A stretch of 64,000 nucleotides of DNA, from positions 25,501,555 to 25,565,554 of the forward strand of contig OY756963.1 of NCBI GenBank assembly GCA_963580455.1, read 5' to 3'. Source of the stretch: Euonymus europaeus (Eukaryota > Streptophyta > Magnoliopsida > Celastrales > Celastraceae). Under the pieces are notes generated by a model. The model saw nothing but the letters and a program-made list of their open reading frames with translations, did not search any database and was not told where the DNA came from. Both the position numbers and the translations under genes were made by a program. The first letter of the stretch is position 1; each line of letters opens with the position of its first letter. Below are positions 24,519 to 38,353 of the stretch, in pieces.

Positions 24519-27311
24519 TCCAGCCTATTATATAAAGTTGCAGCATTTCACGCTTCTTCATGGCAAGTACCGACTATTCCGCTACAGTCCTGCGTGTTGG
24601 TGTCTGCCCGTAGTCCGGAAAACGACGACGTTTACCATTTCCCTCTTCGTTTGTGCACCGTAGGTTGGCTTCTACTGAGGACGTGGAAGGATGCCGGCCA
24701 CTCCTATTCCTTTTACTCTACTCTCGCGGCCCTCCGTCTGATTATTGTTGCCCTTCGTCTGATTATTGTTTTCCAGGTTCATGAACTTGCTCTACAGTGG
24801 TTCCTGACAACTTTTCCACTCAAAAGTGTTGGCCAAACCCTAGGTCTTTGCCATCTTCTGTGTAGCAGTTGTAATCGCTGTTCACAAAAACTCTCTTATG
24901 GCCACTTTCGTTCGTCGATCATCAATCTCAAAACCTGTATATACCGCAGTGCTCAGACTACATGGATCGTCGGATTTGCTCTGTCAGGCCATGCAATCTC
25001 CTTTGTTCATTTTATTGCGTTCTGCCATGGGTAAAAGGAGGCCTGAGCTGGTTGTTGTTGATTTTCCAGGTGCTTCTTGAAGTTTTTCAGGCTCTTTGTT
25101 TGCGGGAGATTTTGGTATGGTTTTGTCTTTATTTTGCTAATTTAATTGGTCGATCGGCTTTTTTTTTAGTTATTTCCTTTGGTTATTAGCTTCTTCATGG
25201 ATTTTATTTTCCATCTATTCAGTTCTAAATTCTATTTTTTTTAACCATAGGCTCAGCATAGTAGTTGAGTCTCTTTGCTTGCGTATCTTTCTCTCAAATT
25301 TGATTTCGTTCTAATGTTGTGTCTCCAGCTCAATCTCACTTCTTTCATTGATGCCTGTCAGCCAAGTTTCGCAGGTTCGTTATTGCTTGCTTGGGTTTAA
25401 AACCCTAATCGAGCTGTTGGTTTTTGCCCTTTGATTGCTTTTGTTTATATACTAATTGATGTAATCTCATTCTGATTTTCTTTCAAGGAAAAGGAGTACT
25501 CTCCGAATTTAGTTTTCAGGTTTAGATCTCGCTGTCTTCGTTCTCTTCGGGTATATAAATCGTTGTTTAACAGTGTATAATGTAATTTTGTTCATTCTCC
25601 TTGATCACTTTTCTTTCCCCTCTTGATTTGATTTTTCATTTGCCTATGGATTCTATTGTTTCGATTAATGAAATAAAAGTTCGTGATTTTTTTTCTTGAT
25701 TCAACGATTGGCCTGTTTTTGAAGTTTGAAGGTGTTTGGTCTGTATTTGAAGTTGGACATGGAATACTTTTTTCTTTTGATAATTTTTCTGAATTGAGTG
25801 TTTAAATGACTCATAATATTATTGTTATGATTCCATAATTCCATGTGTGTTGGTGGATGTTTTTCTTGTCTATTTGTTATAAAGAAGTTTTTGTTGGCGC
25901 CGATTATATCCTTCACTGAGAGTAAACACATAATCTGGGACTATTTCACTATCAATATATATGATTTTGGTCTGTCTCTATATATTTTTCAGTTAGCTGC
26001 ATGATTACATATGTTGAACCTCATGATTACATATTTTGTGTCTTTGTCATGGGGGATCGACCAATTTGCCTCTCAATTTGTGATGTTTTTGCAGGATATT
26101 TACATGGGCCTTACCTACTTGATGTTAATCTCTTATTTTGGTTCCCTTCATGCCTCATATCAAAGCTCTAGAGAGAGAAATAAAACAATCAAAGAGGCGT
26201 ATAGTTAGCTCGAGTCCATAGGTGCGTTACTTTCTATTATTTGTTCATATCTCTGTTCTTGGTCCTATTTCTGCAGTAAATTCTAATTTAGTCTAATTGC
26301 AAATTTGTAGTGCCTTTGGGGCACTTTTTTTATATTTATGTGGGTGCATGCCTAAGGATTGAGCATTCTAAATTCTCTATGAGTGTTAAATTATCCATAA
26401 ATTAAAAGATAAATGTCTTTACACAGTACTTGCTGTTTTTGAAATCAAATTACTAACTATGATGGAACTTCATGTATGAAAACTACTAGCATTTAGCATG
26501 TTAGATGAAACTGTTTGCTTTTGTTATGTTTTGCTCGCTCTTTGTTCTGAGGAATAAATTGCAATATAGAAGAAAAGATGGAATAGCAGACAAAGTGATT
26601 GTAGCCAAAATATGGGTATACTATGAGAAGTAAGATGGAATCATTGATAGTGGTGGCCGAATCCAAAGTATGAGTATACTGTGAGAAGTAACAAGTAAGA
26701 TGAAATAGTTGATGAGAGGAGGGATGCCTAGACTTCAGTTGCGAACCTTTGTTTGCCTTGATTAGCAGCAGAAGAGATCTTCAGAAGATGCAGCAAGGAT
26801 ATGTTAAAAGCCATGTTGGCAATAACAAACAGCAAAGGCAGCATTGGTGCAGCATCACATTCGGCGCCAGATGAATGTAAAGAAATTAAATCTATAACTC
26901 GAATAAAAAGGCCAGGATGCAGAGTAGTGCAGCTTGGGCAGCGTTTATGCATATGGCTTGTGTGTGAGTATCAAAAGCCAACTCGGGAGAGGTTGAGTTG
27001 GTTGTGGATTGAATCCTTCCATGTGAAGGACTGGAACTCCTTGCTTCTAATGATGCCATTAGTTAGATATTGAAGCCAAATAGTTTTCATTTCTTTTCTT
27101 TTGTATGTCCACTCTACTAAATTGCCTTTGGTGGATAAATATTCAGGTGGTGCTCATATTAATCTATAATTTTTTACTCCAGTGTCGGGTATAGAGGGAT
27201 TTACTGTATGAGACTTTGTTATATAACGACTAATGTATGAATAACTGATAGAAGTGATAAGTCTTTCTAATACCGAATGATCCGGGGCGAAGCCCGGACA
27301 TCACTACCTAG
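24519..27311 (+). mobile_element. Non-autonomous Helitron (about 2.8 kb)
   Basis: The 3' end is textbook: a hairpin (TCCGGG, GCGAA-type loop, CCCGGA) at 27280-27299, then 8 bases, then CTAG at 27308-27311 followed by host T. The 5' end is placed at TC (24519-24520), preceded by host A, in TCCAGCCTATTATATAAAG, which fits the TC...TATATAA starts of plant Helitrons. No Rep/helicase is encoded. Frames such as 24594-25034 do not match anything I know. An antisense coding fragment lies near the 3' end (separate entry). The second Helitron at 48.6-51.7 kb has the same layout. The 5' border is less certain than the 3' border. Confidence 0.7.
26735..26952 (-). pseudogene. Fragment resembling a CRT-like (CLT) transporter exon, inside the Helitron
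   Basis: The minus-strand frame reads GAECDAAPMLPLLFVIANM and then AFNISLLHLLKISSA, after which similarity stops, as at an exon end. This agrees with my memory of a membrane segment of plant chloroquine-resistance-transporter-like proteins (plastid thiol transporters). Only one exon-sized piece is visible, with no start and no neighbouring exons. It fits gene-fragment capture by the surrounding Helitron, in antisense to it. The assignment rests on memory of the family and needs a database search. Confidence 0.45.
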
Positions 27312-27744
27312 TGTAGTTTAATTCTTATCACGCCCGTTACGGCGGTATCCCTATGCTTCTCCTCCAAGATTCTTATCTACATTTGAAAATAAATAATAGA
27401 TTAAACATAAATAAGTTGGATTAGAAAAATTATATAAAAAATGTTAAAATTTAGATTTTTTTTAAATAAAAATAAAAAGTCAAACCAATTAAAAAGCAAA
27501 GGCAGTTACGTAGTTTAGGCATAAATTGGAGGGTAATTTTGTAATAGTAACAAATATTACCGGATGACCCTCTCTTCCTCACAAGTCAGTCATTTCGGCT
27601 TAAAAACCCATAAACTCTACACAGAAGCTGCTTCCCAGGAAAATCAAAAATCGCATGGAAAGAAGGCGAGAAAATTCTGAGAGAGAAATAGGAATCTGCT
27701 GATTCGCAAACAATTTTCCTTCCCCTTTTTTTGTTCCATATGTA
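27312..27744. other. Promoter and leader of the MORN gene
   Basis: This AT-rich DNA between the Helitron 3' end and the MORN gene start holds no gene. The Helitron therefore inserted within about 430 bp upstream of the MORN start codon. The last 100 bases are A/G-rich, as in a plant 5' leader. Confidence 0.4.
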
Positions 27745-30412
27745 ATGCATCAGAAGAAATCAGAAATCCAAATCGGAACAGAAAGCACCGGCATCTCTTC
27801 CGATTTCAATCCAATTCCTCGACAATCATCCACCGCAGATTCTTCTTCTGCTACGCCACCGTTGACAGCACTTCCTCAGATTCTGATTGTTGATGACGAG
27901 ATTACCCCTTCCACATCGGCTTCGACGACCCCGACCCCTTACAAGCGGCCTCTTTTGACCAATCATCACCAGCACCGGTCTAAGCTTTCGAAATCACCGT
28001 CTATTTATCGAGTCTCAGCTCCGGAGAAGCAGACGCCACCTTCGGCTTCGTTCTTCTCGGTCTCACTTGCCGCGAAATCTGCGGCGTTTAGGATACTCCG
28101 CCGCGTGCGGCATCTCCGGGTCCACCTGAGACTCGTGCTCCTACTCTCTCTTCCATTCTTCTATTTCCTTGTCTCTCATCCTTCCCACTCTTTTCTCCTT
28201 GATTTTCTCTCCGCCTTCGCCTTCTCTGCAGCTCTCTTGTTCTCTTTGAATCTAGCTGTTCCCCGCCTGCCCTCGATTCGGTTATTCCTCTCCTGGTCCT
28301 TACCTTTCCCTATCAAACTCTCTTCTGCTTCTTCAGCGATATCGTCCTCGTCGAGGCCACATTTGCCCGTGTTTTGGTCAATTGGATCAAGGCGGAAACA
28401 GGATAAGAGATTCGATTCCGGGTGCTTCGTGCAGGTTTACAGCAACGGGGACGTGTACGAAGGGGAATTCCACAAGGGGAAGTGCTCTGGAAGCGGCGTG
28501 TATTATTACTACTTGAGTGGAAGGTACGAGGGCGACTGGGTTGATGGTAAGTACGACGGATATGGGGTGGAAACGTGGGCGAGAGGTAGCCGGTATCGGG
28601 GGCAATACAGGCTGGGGCTTAGGCATGGATTCGGTGTTTATAGATTCTATACAGGGGATTTGTATGCAGGGGAGTGGTCTAATGGGCAGAGCCACGGGTG
28701 TGGAGTGCATACATGTGAAGATGGAAGCCGGTATGTTGGGGAGTTCAAATGGGGTGTTAAACACGGTCTTGGCCACTACCATTTTAGGTAAATTTTTGGA
28801 ATTTCCCTTTTTTTTACTTACTTTTTGTGAGTAATGAGGTTTGTGGAACTAAATTAAATTAGAATTCTTTCTTCTTGCTTACTGAATTTGGGTTGCTTTT
28901 CTTTGGCAATTGATCTTTGGATTATTTTATTTGTTTTGGTTGATTATTGGGGGGATTGGTGTGACAAGTGGACTTAGCAAATAGCAATTTAGGATATATT
29001 ACTTTGATCCTTAACAATTCCTATGCGGACCAATTTTTTGTTCCGGATATATTGAAACATGGTATTACATAAACAGGAAGCATTCTAAGCTCATCGATGA
29101 GGAACCTACGGAGTTCCATTGGATTACTATTTCTTAGGAAAATGGACTCGCAGCTGAAAGTTATTTGGTTCTTGAATTCACCTTGGCTGCAAGAGAAAAT
29201 AAAAGCAGAAATGATGATGTTGCCTTTTTACTTTATTTCCGCATGTTCTCATCTATGTAGAATTATACTAATCAGTAATGCCTGACAATACGTGACTATA
29301 AGTTTTCAAAATTTTTGGATTCTATTACCCTTTTCTTCATATCTTATGTTTCAATACAAAGCTGATTTAATCTCTTGATACTTGCTAGTTCACCAATAAT
29401 ATTCATCTTTCTGTATATTTCTGCTTCTTTCTGCTTGTGGCTTATCAAATTTGTGTCATTCAGGAATGGAGATACATATGCTGGAGAATATTTTGCTGAT
29501 AAGATGCATGGTTTTGGGGTCTATCGCTTTGCAAATGGGCATAGGTATGAAGGAGCTTGGCATGAGGGTAAGAGGCAAGGCCTTGGGATGTATACATTCA
29601 GGAATGGAGAAACCCATTCTGGTCACTGGCAAAACGGAATTCTTGATGTCCCAAGTACACAAAACACCAGTCATCCCATATCTCCTGTTGCTGTTTATCA
29701 TTCCAAAGTACTCAATGCAGTTCAGGTATTTAGACTGACCTGCCTTCAACTTTTTGTTCAAATCTCCAGGATTGTTTAGTTCCGTTTTTTATTTGTTCTT
29801 ACATGTATATGTTTGCTCATTGGTAGTTCACTATTTTAGATGCACCAAAATACCAATCTGCCCTAGTCTTTGTGCAGCTGAGTATGGCAACAAGAAAACT
29901 TCTTTGTATAGACTTCTAGCCAAGAAGAGAATTAGGAATTTTCAACTGCTACATTTGCATAGGTGCTTGAGAGACAAGTCTATTTGTGTAGAACCCATTA
30001 GCTCTGCACTTTTTGGGGTTCGCATTTATCGGTGTGTAGGGAAATATCTTTTGCCTGTGCATTGTTTAGAAGATTTATTTGCAATGTCTTGTTAAATGTT
30101 AATTGCTAACTGATACACTGTACCTGTTCTGTTTACTTCCTGAATTATAATTATATATTTGAAAAAGAAATAATATTTATCTATTTTGTGATTTGTTTTA
30201 ACAATCAGGAAGCCCGTCGAGCTGCAGAGAAAGCTTATGATGTGGCCAAAGTCGATGAAAGGGTGAACAGGGCTGTAGCAGCTGCAAACCGCGCAGCTAA
30301 TGCAGCTAGAGTAGCAGCAGTTAAAGCAGTTCAGAACATGCATCAAACTACTAGTCATGAAAACATTCCAAATCCTTTTGTGCGAGGCTTCCTGCAGTCT
30401 CACACTCTTTAA
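27745..30412 (+). CDS. MORN-repeat protein with N-terminal membrane segments
   Basis: Three exons: 27745-28787, 29464-29725, 30209-30412, in phase, 502 residues. Residues 1-115 are Ser/Thr/Pro-rich and probably disordered. Hydrophobic segments at about 127-143 and 149-171 look like a membrane hairpin. From about 231 to 410 come seven or so MORN repeats of 23 residues (pattern YxGxWxxGxxxGxGxxxx, e.g. YEGDWVDGKYDGYG). The tail is Ala-rich and likely helical (EARRAAEKAYDVAKV, AAANRAANAARVAAV). MORN arrays bind membranes or lipids. Plant databases often label such proteins 'SET7/9 family', but no SET domain is present, so methyltransferase activity is not supported. The start is the first ATG of a long open exon. 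The exact role is unknown. Confidence 0.9.
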
Positions 30413-31206
30413 TTAGTACAAATACATGACATGGAGGATGGGTATAGTGCATGCATATTATTATCGATTCCTTTGTTGAGAGTTCGCCACTCAATAGGAC
30501 TTCACAGAATTGTGGGAGAGGTGTGGCTGTTGAGTAGTATATTATTATCACTTTTCGACGCGGAAAAGCAAAATCCAACAGGAGGATACCAGTGTGTAGA
30601 TGTGGATTGTTGACAACGGCAGTTGCATCAAACCGTGTTTCAAGGTGGTTTTTGGTTTTGAATCTCTTAAAGAGATTTGTATAAGGGATTAGGTCCAATG
30701 TAAATGCCGGTGGCTAGGTGAAACCTCCAACCAGTTGGTGTTGTAATCGAAACCCTGTTGGCGTGGGCAATGAAAATCCTTTTAAGATATATGCTGCCAT
30801 TCGATTTTAGTTTCAACCATTTCTTCCCAAAGAATTGCAACCTATCTTTCCCAGAGCAACTTCTGTACGTAAGAAAATCTGAGGTTAATTTTAAGAGCCG
30901 TGATCGGGTTGCCGATAACAAAACCCATATATTGGTCAACTCAGATTTAACATCCTACCAGTTCTAAAAGATGCAACAGAATGTAAGGTTGTAAACCACA
31001 CCAACAAAAATAAACTAAAGCTTCAGAAAACAAATCTGGCTCGAGCATAATGTAAAATAGCTCCACTCTAATTCATAAGTAACATGAAACCATAAATGAT
31101 CAAAAAGCACAAAGGTTCAGTATGGAACTTCAAATCTGCCTTAAGTTCTAGAAATTGGAAACAACAAAATTACAGCGAATTTTGATGATCGAATCATAAT
31201 ATGAAT
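30413..31206. other. Tail-to-tail intergenic region
   Basis: This holds the 3' UTRs of the MORN gene (plus) and the eL43 gene (minus), which converge here. I see no coding frame of note. Confidence 0.4.
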
Positions 31207-32654
<1,448 letters not shown>

Positions 32655-33155
32655 TTTCGGATAGCTCTGAAGCGGCGAAGGAGAAGCAGAAACCCTAGAG
32701 CTGCGTGAAACAAAACTGCACCCATTCGTGATTTATATGCAAGCCTTTTTCATGAAACCAATACACGAACTTAAAATTGTAGCCCTAGCCCAGTTTCTAA
32801 TGGGCCTCCAACACAGTATGACAGTGGGCCGAATCTTTAATTTAATGGACCCAATATTCATATCATGGACCCCCGCCAAGGGCCTGTAACATTAATTTTC
32901 TTTACGCGTCTCTATCAAGTATCAACGATAAAAATATGATTGAAAATCAAAATCCGCGTGATTGACCACCTTGTTCAACCTCCCCACTAAGGTCCATATC
33001 TACATCTACTCCCCGAAACAATCAAATCCTCTCCATTTTTTATTTTTTTAATTTTAATTCAAACATCGATTTTCTCCTCCGATTACATTAGCACCCTCGT
33101 TATATTCTCTAATTTACTAGATCAACCATCGTCATCTCGGAGCCGATCCGAAGCC
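32655..33155. promoter_or_regulatory. Divergent promoter region between eL43 (-) and metacaspase (+)
   Basis: The two genes start 501 bp apart, head to head. Near the eL43 side are a telo-box (AAACCCTAG, near 32690) and several site II-like GGGCC motifs (TGGGCCT near 32800, GTGGGCCG near 32825, GGGCCTGT near 32880). The combination of telo-box and site II is typical of plant ribosomal protein promoters, where TCP and telo-box-binding factors act. No clear element was seen on the metacaspase side apart from a pyrimidine-rich leader. Confidence 0.6.
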
Positions 33156-36100
33156 ATGTATTCCAACATGCTGGTCAACTGCTCCGGCTGCCGGACGCCA
33201 TTACAGCTGCCACCGGGAGCGCAATCAATCCGTTGCGCAATCTGCCGCGCAATCACGCATATCGCAGACCCTCGCTCTGTGCCAACTCCACCTCGTCATA
33301 GCTCGGCATCTCCATCTCCTCCCCCGCCGCAATCTCCCTCTCCGTATAACCACGCTCCGCCGGGTCCGCCGCCAAACGCCCACGGTAGGAAGAAAGCCGT
33401 GATATGCGGGATATCGTACAGGTACTCGAGGCACGAGCTGAAGGGTTGTATCAATGACGCCAAGTGTATGAAGTATATGCTCGTCAACAAGTTTCGGTTC
33501 CCTGAAGAGTCCATTCTCATGCTCACTGGTATAACTTTCCAACTCATGCCTCTTTGTATGTATAGGGCGGTAGTTTGAATTGTCGTTCTTGCCTTTTAGC
33601 GTTAATTAGATTGCTAATTGAAGTTGGGCTTGAATTTAATTAATACTCATTATTGTTGTTGGTTTTCTGTTGCAGACGAATCCTGTATATTTAACTATAA
33701 TTAAAAGAAATCAGGATTACTTTTGGAACTTCGGAGCTTATTTTGGAATCAATTGTAAGACGAGGGGTATTTTTAGCAATACTAGGCTCCTAGCATTAGT
33801 GAGGATGAAGGAGAAGTAATGACAAGTAAAGTTTGCTCAAAATGACATAGTTAATAGAATTACAAATGGAAGGATTTCTGGAAGGGTTTAAGAGAAAATC
33901 TTATAAGTATCTATAAGACCTGTGATGAGGTATGGTTCTGAGTGTTGGGCTATTAAAAGACAACATTTCCAAAAAAACACGTAAGTAGCAGAAATGCGAA
34001 TGTTTCGTTGGATGCATGGTACGCGAGGGAATAATATAACGAGAAATAAGATTATTATATTTAAGGGAGTAGTAGCATCAATTGAAGATAAATTCTAAAA
34101 AAATCATTTAAGATGGTGTTAACATCTACAACATAGAGAGAGCAGTGCAACGGTGAGGATAATTGAGAGAATTTGTATAGGAGATAGTATGAAGCGAAAT
34201 ACCTAAACATACATGTCTTGAAATGTTAAGGAATCATATGGATTCAATAGGAGTTGATGAAAGTATAATCTTAAATATAAATGAATGGCGGAAACCAATA
34301 CACTCGGTGGATTTCTGTTGATTTTTCCATAGACTTGTAGCCGATCCAAACTTTTGGGATAAAGACTAAGATGATGATGATGATGATGATAGGTTCCTAG
34401 CATTCAGTAGAAAGTGCTGGCAGAAGTTGGAATGTTGTGATTCATTTCTTATTTTATTTTATTGGGCGGATGAATAGATGGTTTAAGTACTCAATGTCTT
34501 CGTGAATTACTGCAAGTGATTTCGTGTGCATTAATATAATTTTTTGTTCACTTTGATTTGAACTCAAGCATGCATATCGAATAATTCCTCATTGAATTTT
34601 AGCCAAAGAGGGGGAATAAAGAAGTAGAGGAAGATTTGTTTAGTCGTTTGAGAAGAGGAAAATGTGGAATCGTATTGATTGATTGAGTTAAATTTCCTCT
34701 CTTGATCATGAATGACAATGTTTACCTTAACCCTTGATTTTGCTCTGGGCTAGGGTCTCCCTGATGATACTAAATGAATAGGATTAAGAGAGTCCACGTA
34801 GCATGTGACATCAGCTTGTGAATTGATAGTATATAAACTCTTTGTGGCATAGATATTTGGAATGAAAAATACTAGAATGGAAGTAAAGTACGATTTGTTG
34901 AACATGCAGTTGCACATTTTTCTTTAAGATGAATAAATGGCCCTAAGGTATGTGTTATCTTATGTCAAACGAGCACTCATGACATTATTTTCACATAAAT
35001 GACTTACAAAGGGCATCCAAACATGTGCAGAAATTTATTTAAATGTAGTAGTTTTGCTTTGTTGCATGTTTTGCATGCACTCAAGCATGTGCATCCAAAA
35101 TCAGATCTTTGTGCTGCTCTTCCCAACTCGTATGTATTGTTTATTTAGTAGCAATGCCTATTGTTTTCTTGATTCTTCATGTGGGATCTGTCTGTGAAAG
35201 TGATTGGTGACTAGTGACTACTATCTGTAATTAAGTAATGCTTTCTTAAAGGAGAACGTAAAAAGGAAGGAGCAATTGGAACCCCTAATTATTTTACCAT
35301 GAATGTTAGTGTTTGAGCTTCCTATCAAATGTTATGTCCTTTAATCTCCTTCTGTTGTTTCTGGAATTTATTACATTCTTCATTTCTTGGAGAATATCAG
35401 TTTACACTTGACTGCTAATAGAGATGGCCAACTGATCATGCCTTAGTTGTCTTTGCGATCACACAATGTAAAACCAAATTGTGTAGAAAAGAATCTTTTT
35501 TAATTTAAAATTTCATAATTTGAAGAGTCTGATTGAATTTTCTTTTGCAAAAAGTTGAAGGTTTTAAATTTCTCTTCGTACTATCATACTTAGCAGACTA
35601 TGCACTGAATAGAAGTTAATTTGTATGTTGTGTTACTCATGTGGGTCATTTATTTGGATGGAACCCCCCTGATGTCATGTAACATGTTTTTTTATTTACT
35701 TTAAAATTTAGAAGTTACTTTTAATCCTTGCCTGAAACTTTAAATGCAGAAGAACAGACTGATCCTTATAGAATTCCTACTAAAAACAACATGAGGATGG
35801 CATTTTATTGGCTTGTACAAGGTTGTCAACCAGGAGACTCCCTGGTATTTCACTTTTCTGGCCATGGTTCACGGCAGAGGAATTATAATGGTGATGAAGT
35901 TGATGGATATGATGAAACTCTATGTCCCCTAGACTTTGAGACTCAGGGTATGATTGTTGATGATGAGATCAATACTGCAATTGTCAGACCTCTTCCACAT
36001 GGGGTCAAACTCCATGCAATTATCGATGCTTGCCATAGTGGCACTGTTTTGGATTTGCCATTTCTTTGCAGAATGAATCGGTGAGTTGCACCTTTTTTTG

Positions 36101-36259
36101 TTTTCTTTATTATGATCAAAATTTTCTTACTTTTTCTTCTAGAGGTAGAATTCTACATAGAAGCATCAAAATTCACTTCGAGATTTTGAACTTGTTATGG
36201 GATGCCCAAGCTGTATTTCAGATGATATATATATACATATATATATATATGTGTATATA

Positions 36260-36311
<52 letters not shown>

Positions 36312-37353
36312 TATAGATATTCTCACCCTCCATTTTGTAATTGCTTGTATCGTCTTTGCATAGTTTAGGAATGCACACTGTGGATGTTTTGTTTAATGTT
36401 ATCCTCATCAGTAAAATTTGAAAAGAAAATTGATGCCTTTTGATCTCAAATTCCTTGCTTGTTTATGCTCTCATTCTTGGAAATAGGAGTGGGCAGTATA
36501 TCTGGGAGGACCATCGACCACGGTCAGGTTTGTGGAAAGGAACTAGTGGTGGAGAGGCAATATCTTTCAGTGGTTGTGACGACGATCAAACATCTGCTGA
36601 TACATCCGTAAGTTCCAATAAAAGAACTGATATAGCATTCTCACAAATTTCTTTCTTAAAAGTAACAGCAGTTAACAGTAATATCGGTTAAACTCAGGCT
36701 TTATCAAAGATCACATCCACTGGTGCCATGACGTACTGCTTCATTCAAGCCATTGAAAAAGGACAAGGTAATACATATGGTAGCATTCTCAATTCAATGC
36801 GTGCTGTCATTCGAAGTACAGGCAATGACCTTGGCGGTGGTGGTGCTGTGACATCTCTTCTTACCATGCTTTTGAGTGGAGGCAGTGCTATTGGTGGGCT
36901 GAGACAGGTAAAGCCCTTTACGATAACTTCACTGAATAGTTGCCAGCCTCATATAGTTGAGTCATACCGTGTTACTATTAAATGTCTGCGAGATAACCCA
37001 GCTTGTCCGTCCTCAGGGGTCAAATAGGACATTGGTAAAAAACTCCATGCATCCTTGGCCATTTAGAATCTTGGGCAAGTAGTTGGAATTTTATGGAAAT
37101 TTATCCTTTTGTGAACATATGGGCAAATATTGTAATTTGTATAGGGCAACTGCTAAAGCATGGAAAGGCATCAACCACTTGATAATACAATCTCATCAAA
37201 TGTGTACATGACCTACGAAATCGGAAAGCATCTATGAAGTTCTTGAAATATGCATCCAGAGTTTCTAACTTTCCATGTTCTTGTTATTGACAGGAGCCGC
37301 AGTTAACCTCCTGCCAGCCGTTTGATGTGTATGCAAGACCTTTCTCCCTCTGA
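33156..37353 (+). CDS. MC1: Type I metacaspase with LSD1-type zinc finger (AtMC1-like)
   Basis: Five exons: 33156-33528, 35750-36080, 36487-36607, 36698-36907, 37294-37353, in phase, 364 residues. The N-terminal prodomain has a zinc finger of LSD1 type (Cys9, Cys12, Cys27, Cys30) and then a Pro-rich linker (residues 43-75). The caspase-like p20 core carries the catalytic dyad: His163 in HFSGHGSRQ and Cys219 in DACHSGT. The C-terminal p10 part ends QPFDVYARPFSL, as in the family. Type I metacaspases are Ca2+-dependent, Lys/Arg-specific Cys proteases. Arabidopsis MC1 promotes hypersensitive cell death and also helps clear aggregates; the zinc finger restrains it through LSD1. Intron 1 is 2.2 kb and contains an RTE LINE; intron 2 contains a TA/GT microsatellite. 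Confidence 0.96.
33798..34389 (+). mobile_element. 5'-truncated RTE-type LINE in metacaspase intron 1
   Basis: A target duplication of about 15 bp with one difference, TAGGYTCCTAGCATT, flanks it at 33783-33797 and 34390-34404. A degenerate frame reads RYGSECWAIKRQ and AEMRMFRWMHG, matching the end of plant RTE reverse transcriptases. The 3' end has GTAGCCGATCCAAAC and a (GATGAT)n tail typical of RTE. It lies in the same orientation as the host gene, inside the intron. Stops and frameshifts make it inactive. Confidence 0.8.
36222..36322. repeat. Compound (TA)n(GT)n microsatellite in metacaspase intron 2
   Basis: There are about 100 bases of TA runs, interrupted by about ten GT units near 36260-36280. 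It is expected to vary in length among individuals. Confidence 0.9.
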
Positions 37354-38180
37354 TTTCTATTATATATTTTCAGATTGATCACGGTAGAGGAAAAATAAGA
37401 ACAGGGTTCTTGATTGTTATCAATACTGTTTGGAAATTTGTTGATGGAATTGAGTATGTGGCAAACTGGAAATGTTTTTGTGTCGTTTTTTCCCCCCATT
37501 TTGGAGTTTTTTTTATTATTATTATATATACATATTATTTTAGTTGCTTAACGGTTAACAAGACATTTATAAGAAGCTACCTAGCCATCTTAGACATTCA
37601 GTCTACCAGTGATCTTTCTCAAGTATCGTAAGACGCAGGATTAATAACATTTACATTGGCAGCTACCTATTGTAACTGGGAGGCAGCTTAGTTCAGAATG
37701 TACGGATATGAATACCAGTTCCGCCTCAAAACAGCAGAAGAGTTCAGTTAGTGGAACTCGTGCTCTAAGGGCTGGGCATAGGTTTCTCTTCGGGCCGATA
37801 ATAAACTATAAACAGGCCGATAATTTTATCCAACCCATGTAAAAAGAGGGGGAGTCGGTGACTTACAAGATTCTCAATAGGCGGTTGGTCGATAATCAAG
37901 TCAGCCTATAACCCAAATTTTCAATCGACCATCGAGATGTCCTATCTTTATGCACCCGCCAGAATTCAACATAACAAACTTCTACTCAGCAAATTTACTC
38001 AACTGTTTGTTCAATTATCAAAGGTGCATGTCTAACCAGCAAGATTATCAAACAACGTTTCGGCCACAAAGACGCATAAAGAGACGAGCAGCAAACAGAA
38101 GCCAAAGAACAGGGATCACACATGAAACCATCATTTGATGCTCAATTGAACCTTTCATAATTTAGGATAATAGATGCAAA

Positions 38181-38215
<35 letters not shown>

Positions 38216-38353
38216 CATAAAATTCCTGAGAACCCCATGTATAGATCCCCACCCACCCACAAAGAAGAATACTTTCTTTTCACAATTATAGTACCCTAGA
38301 AGCATTTTAACATTAATTTCTTCTAGCAAGATACAAATGAGCACCTGTATGGT
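37354..38353. other. Tail-to-tail intergenic region with a (TAA)n microsatellite
   Basis: This lies between the metacaspase stop (plus) and the eIF4G stop (minus). A run of about eleven AAT/TAA units lies at about 38180-38213. Near 37765-37800 a motif GGGCTGGGCATAGG resembles a transposon end, but no partner end was found. There is no gene. Confidence 0.4.

Noticed and set aside
24594..25080. Overlapping plus-strand frames in the first Helitron as a real gene
   Set aside because: No recognised domain, several short overlapping frames, and a position inside a Helitron next to its 5' end.
28387..28782. Minus-strand frame of 131 codons
   Set aside because: It is a shadow of the Gly/Tyr-rich MORN repeats; no splice partners and no family match.
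27745..30412. SET7/9 histone methyltransferase
   Set aside because: Only MORN repeats are present, with no SET domain; the label comes from the shared MORN repeats of SET7/9.
36066..36408. Frames across the TA/GT microsatellite
   Set aside because: They are simple-sequence translations (Ile/Tyr and His/Thr runs) within an intron.
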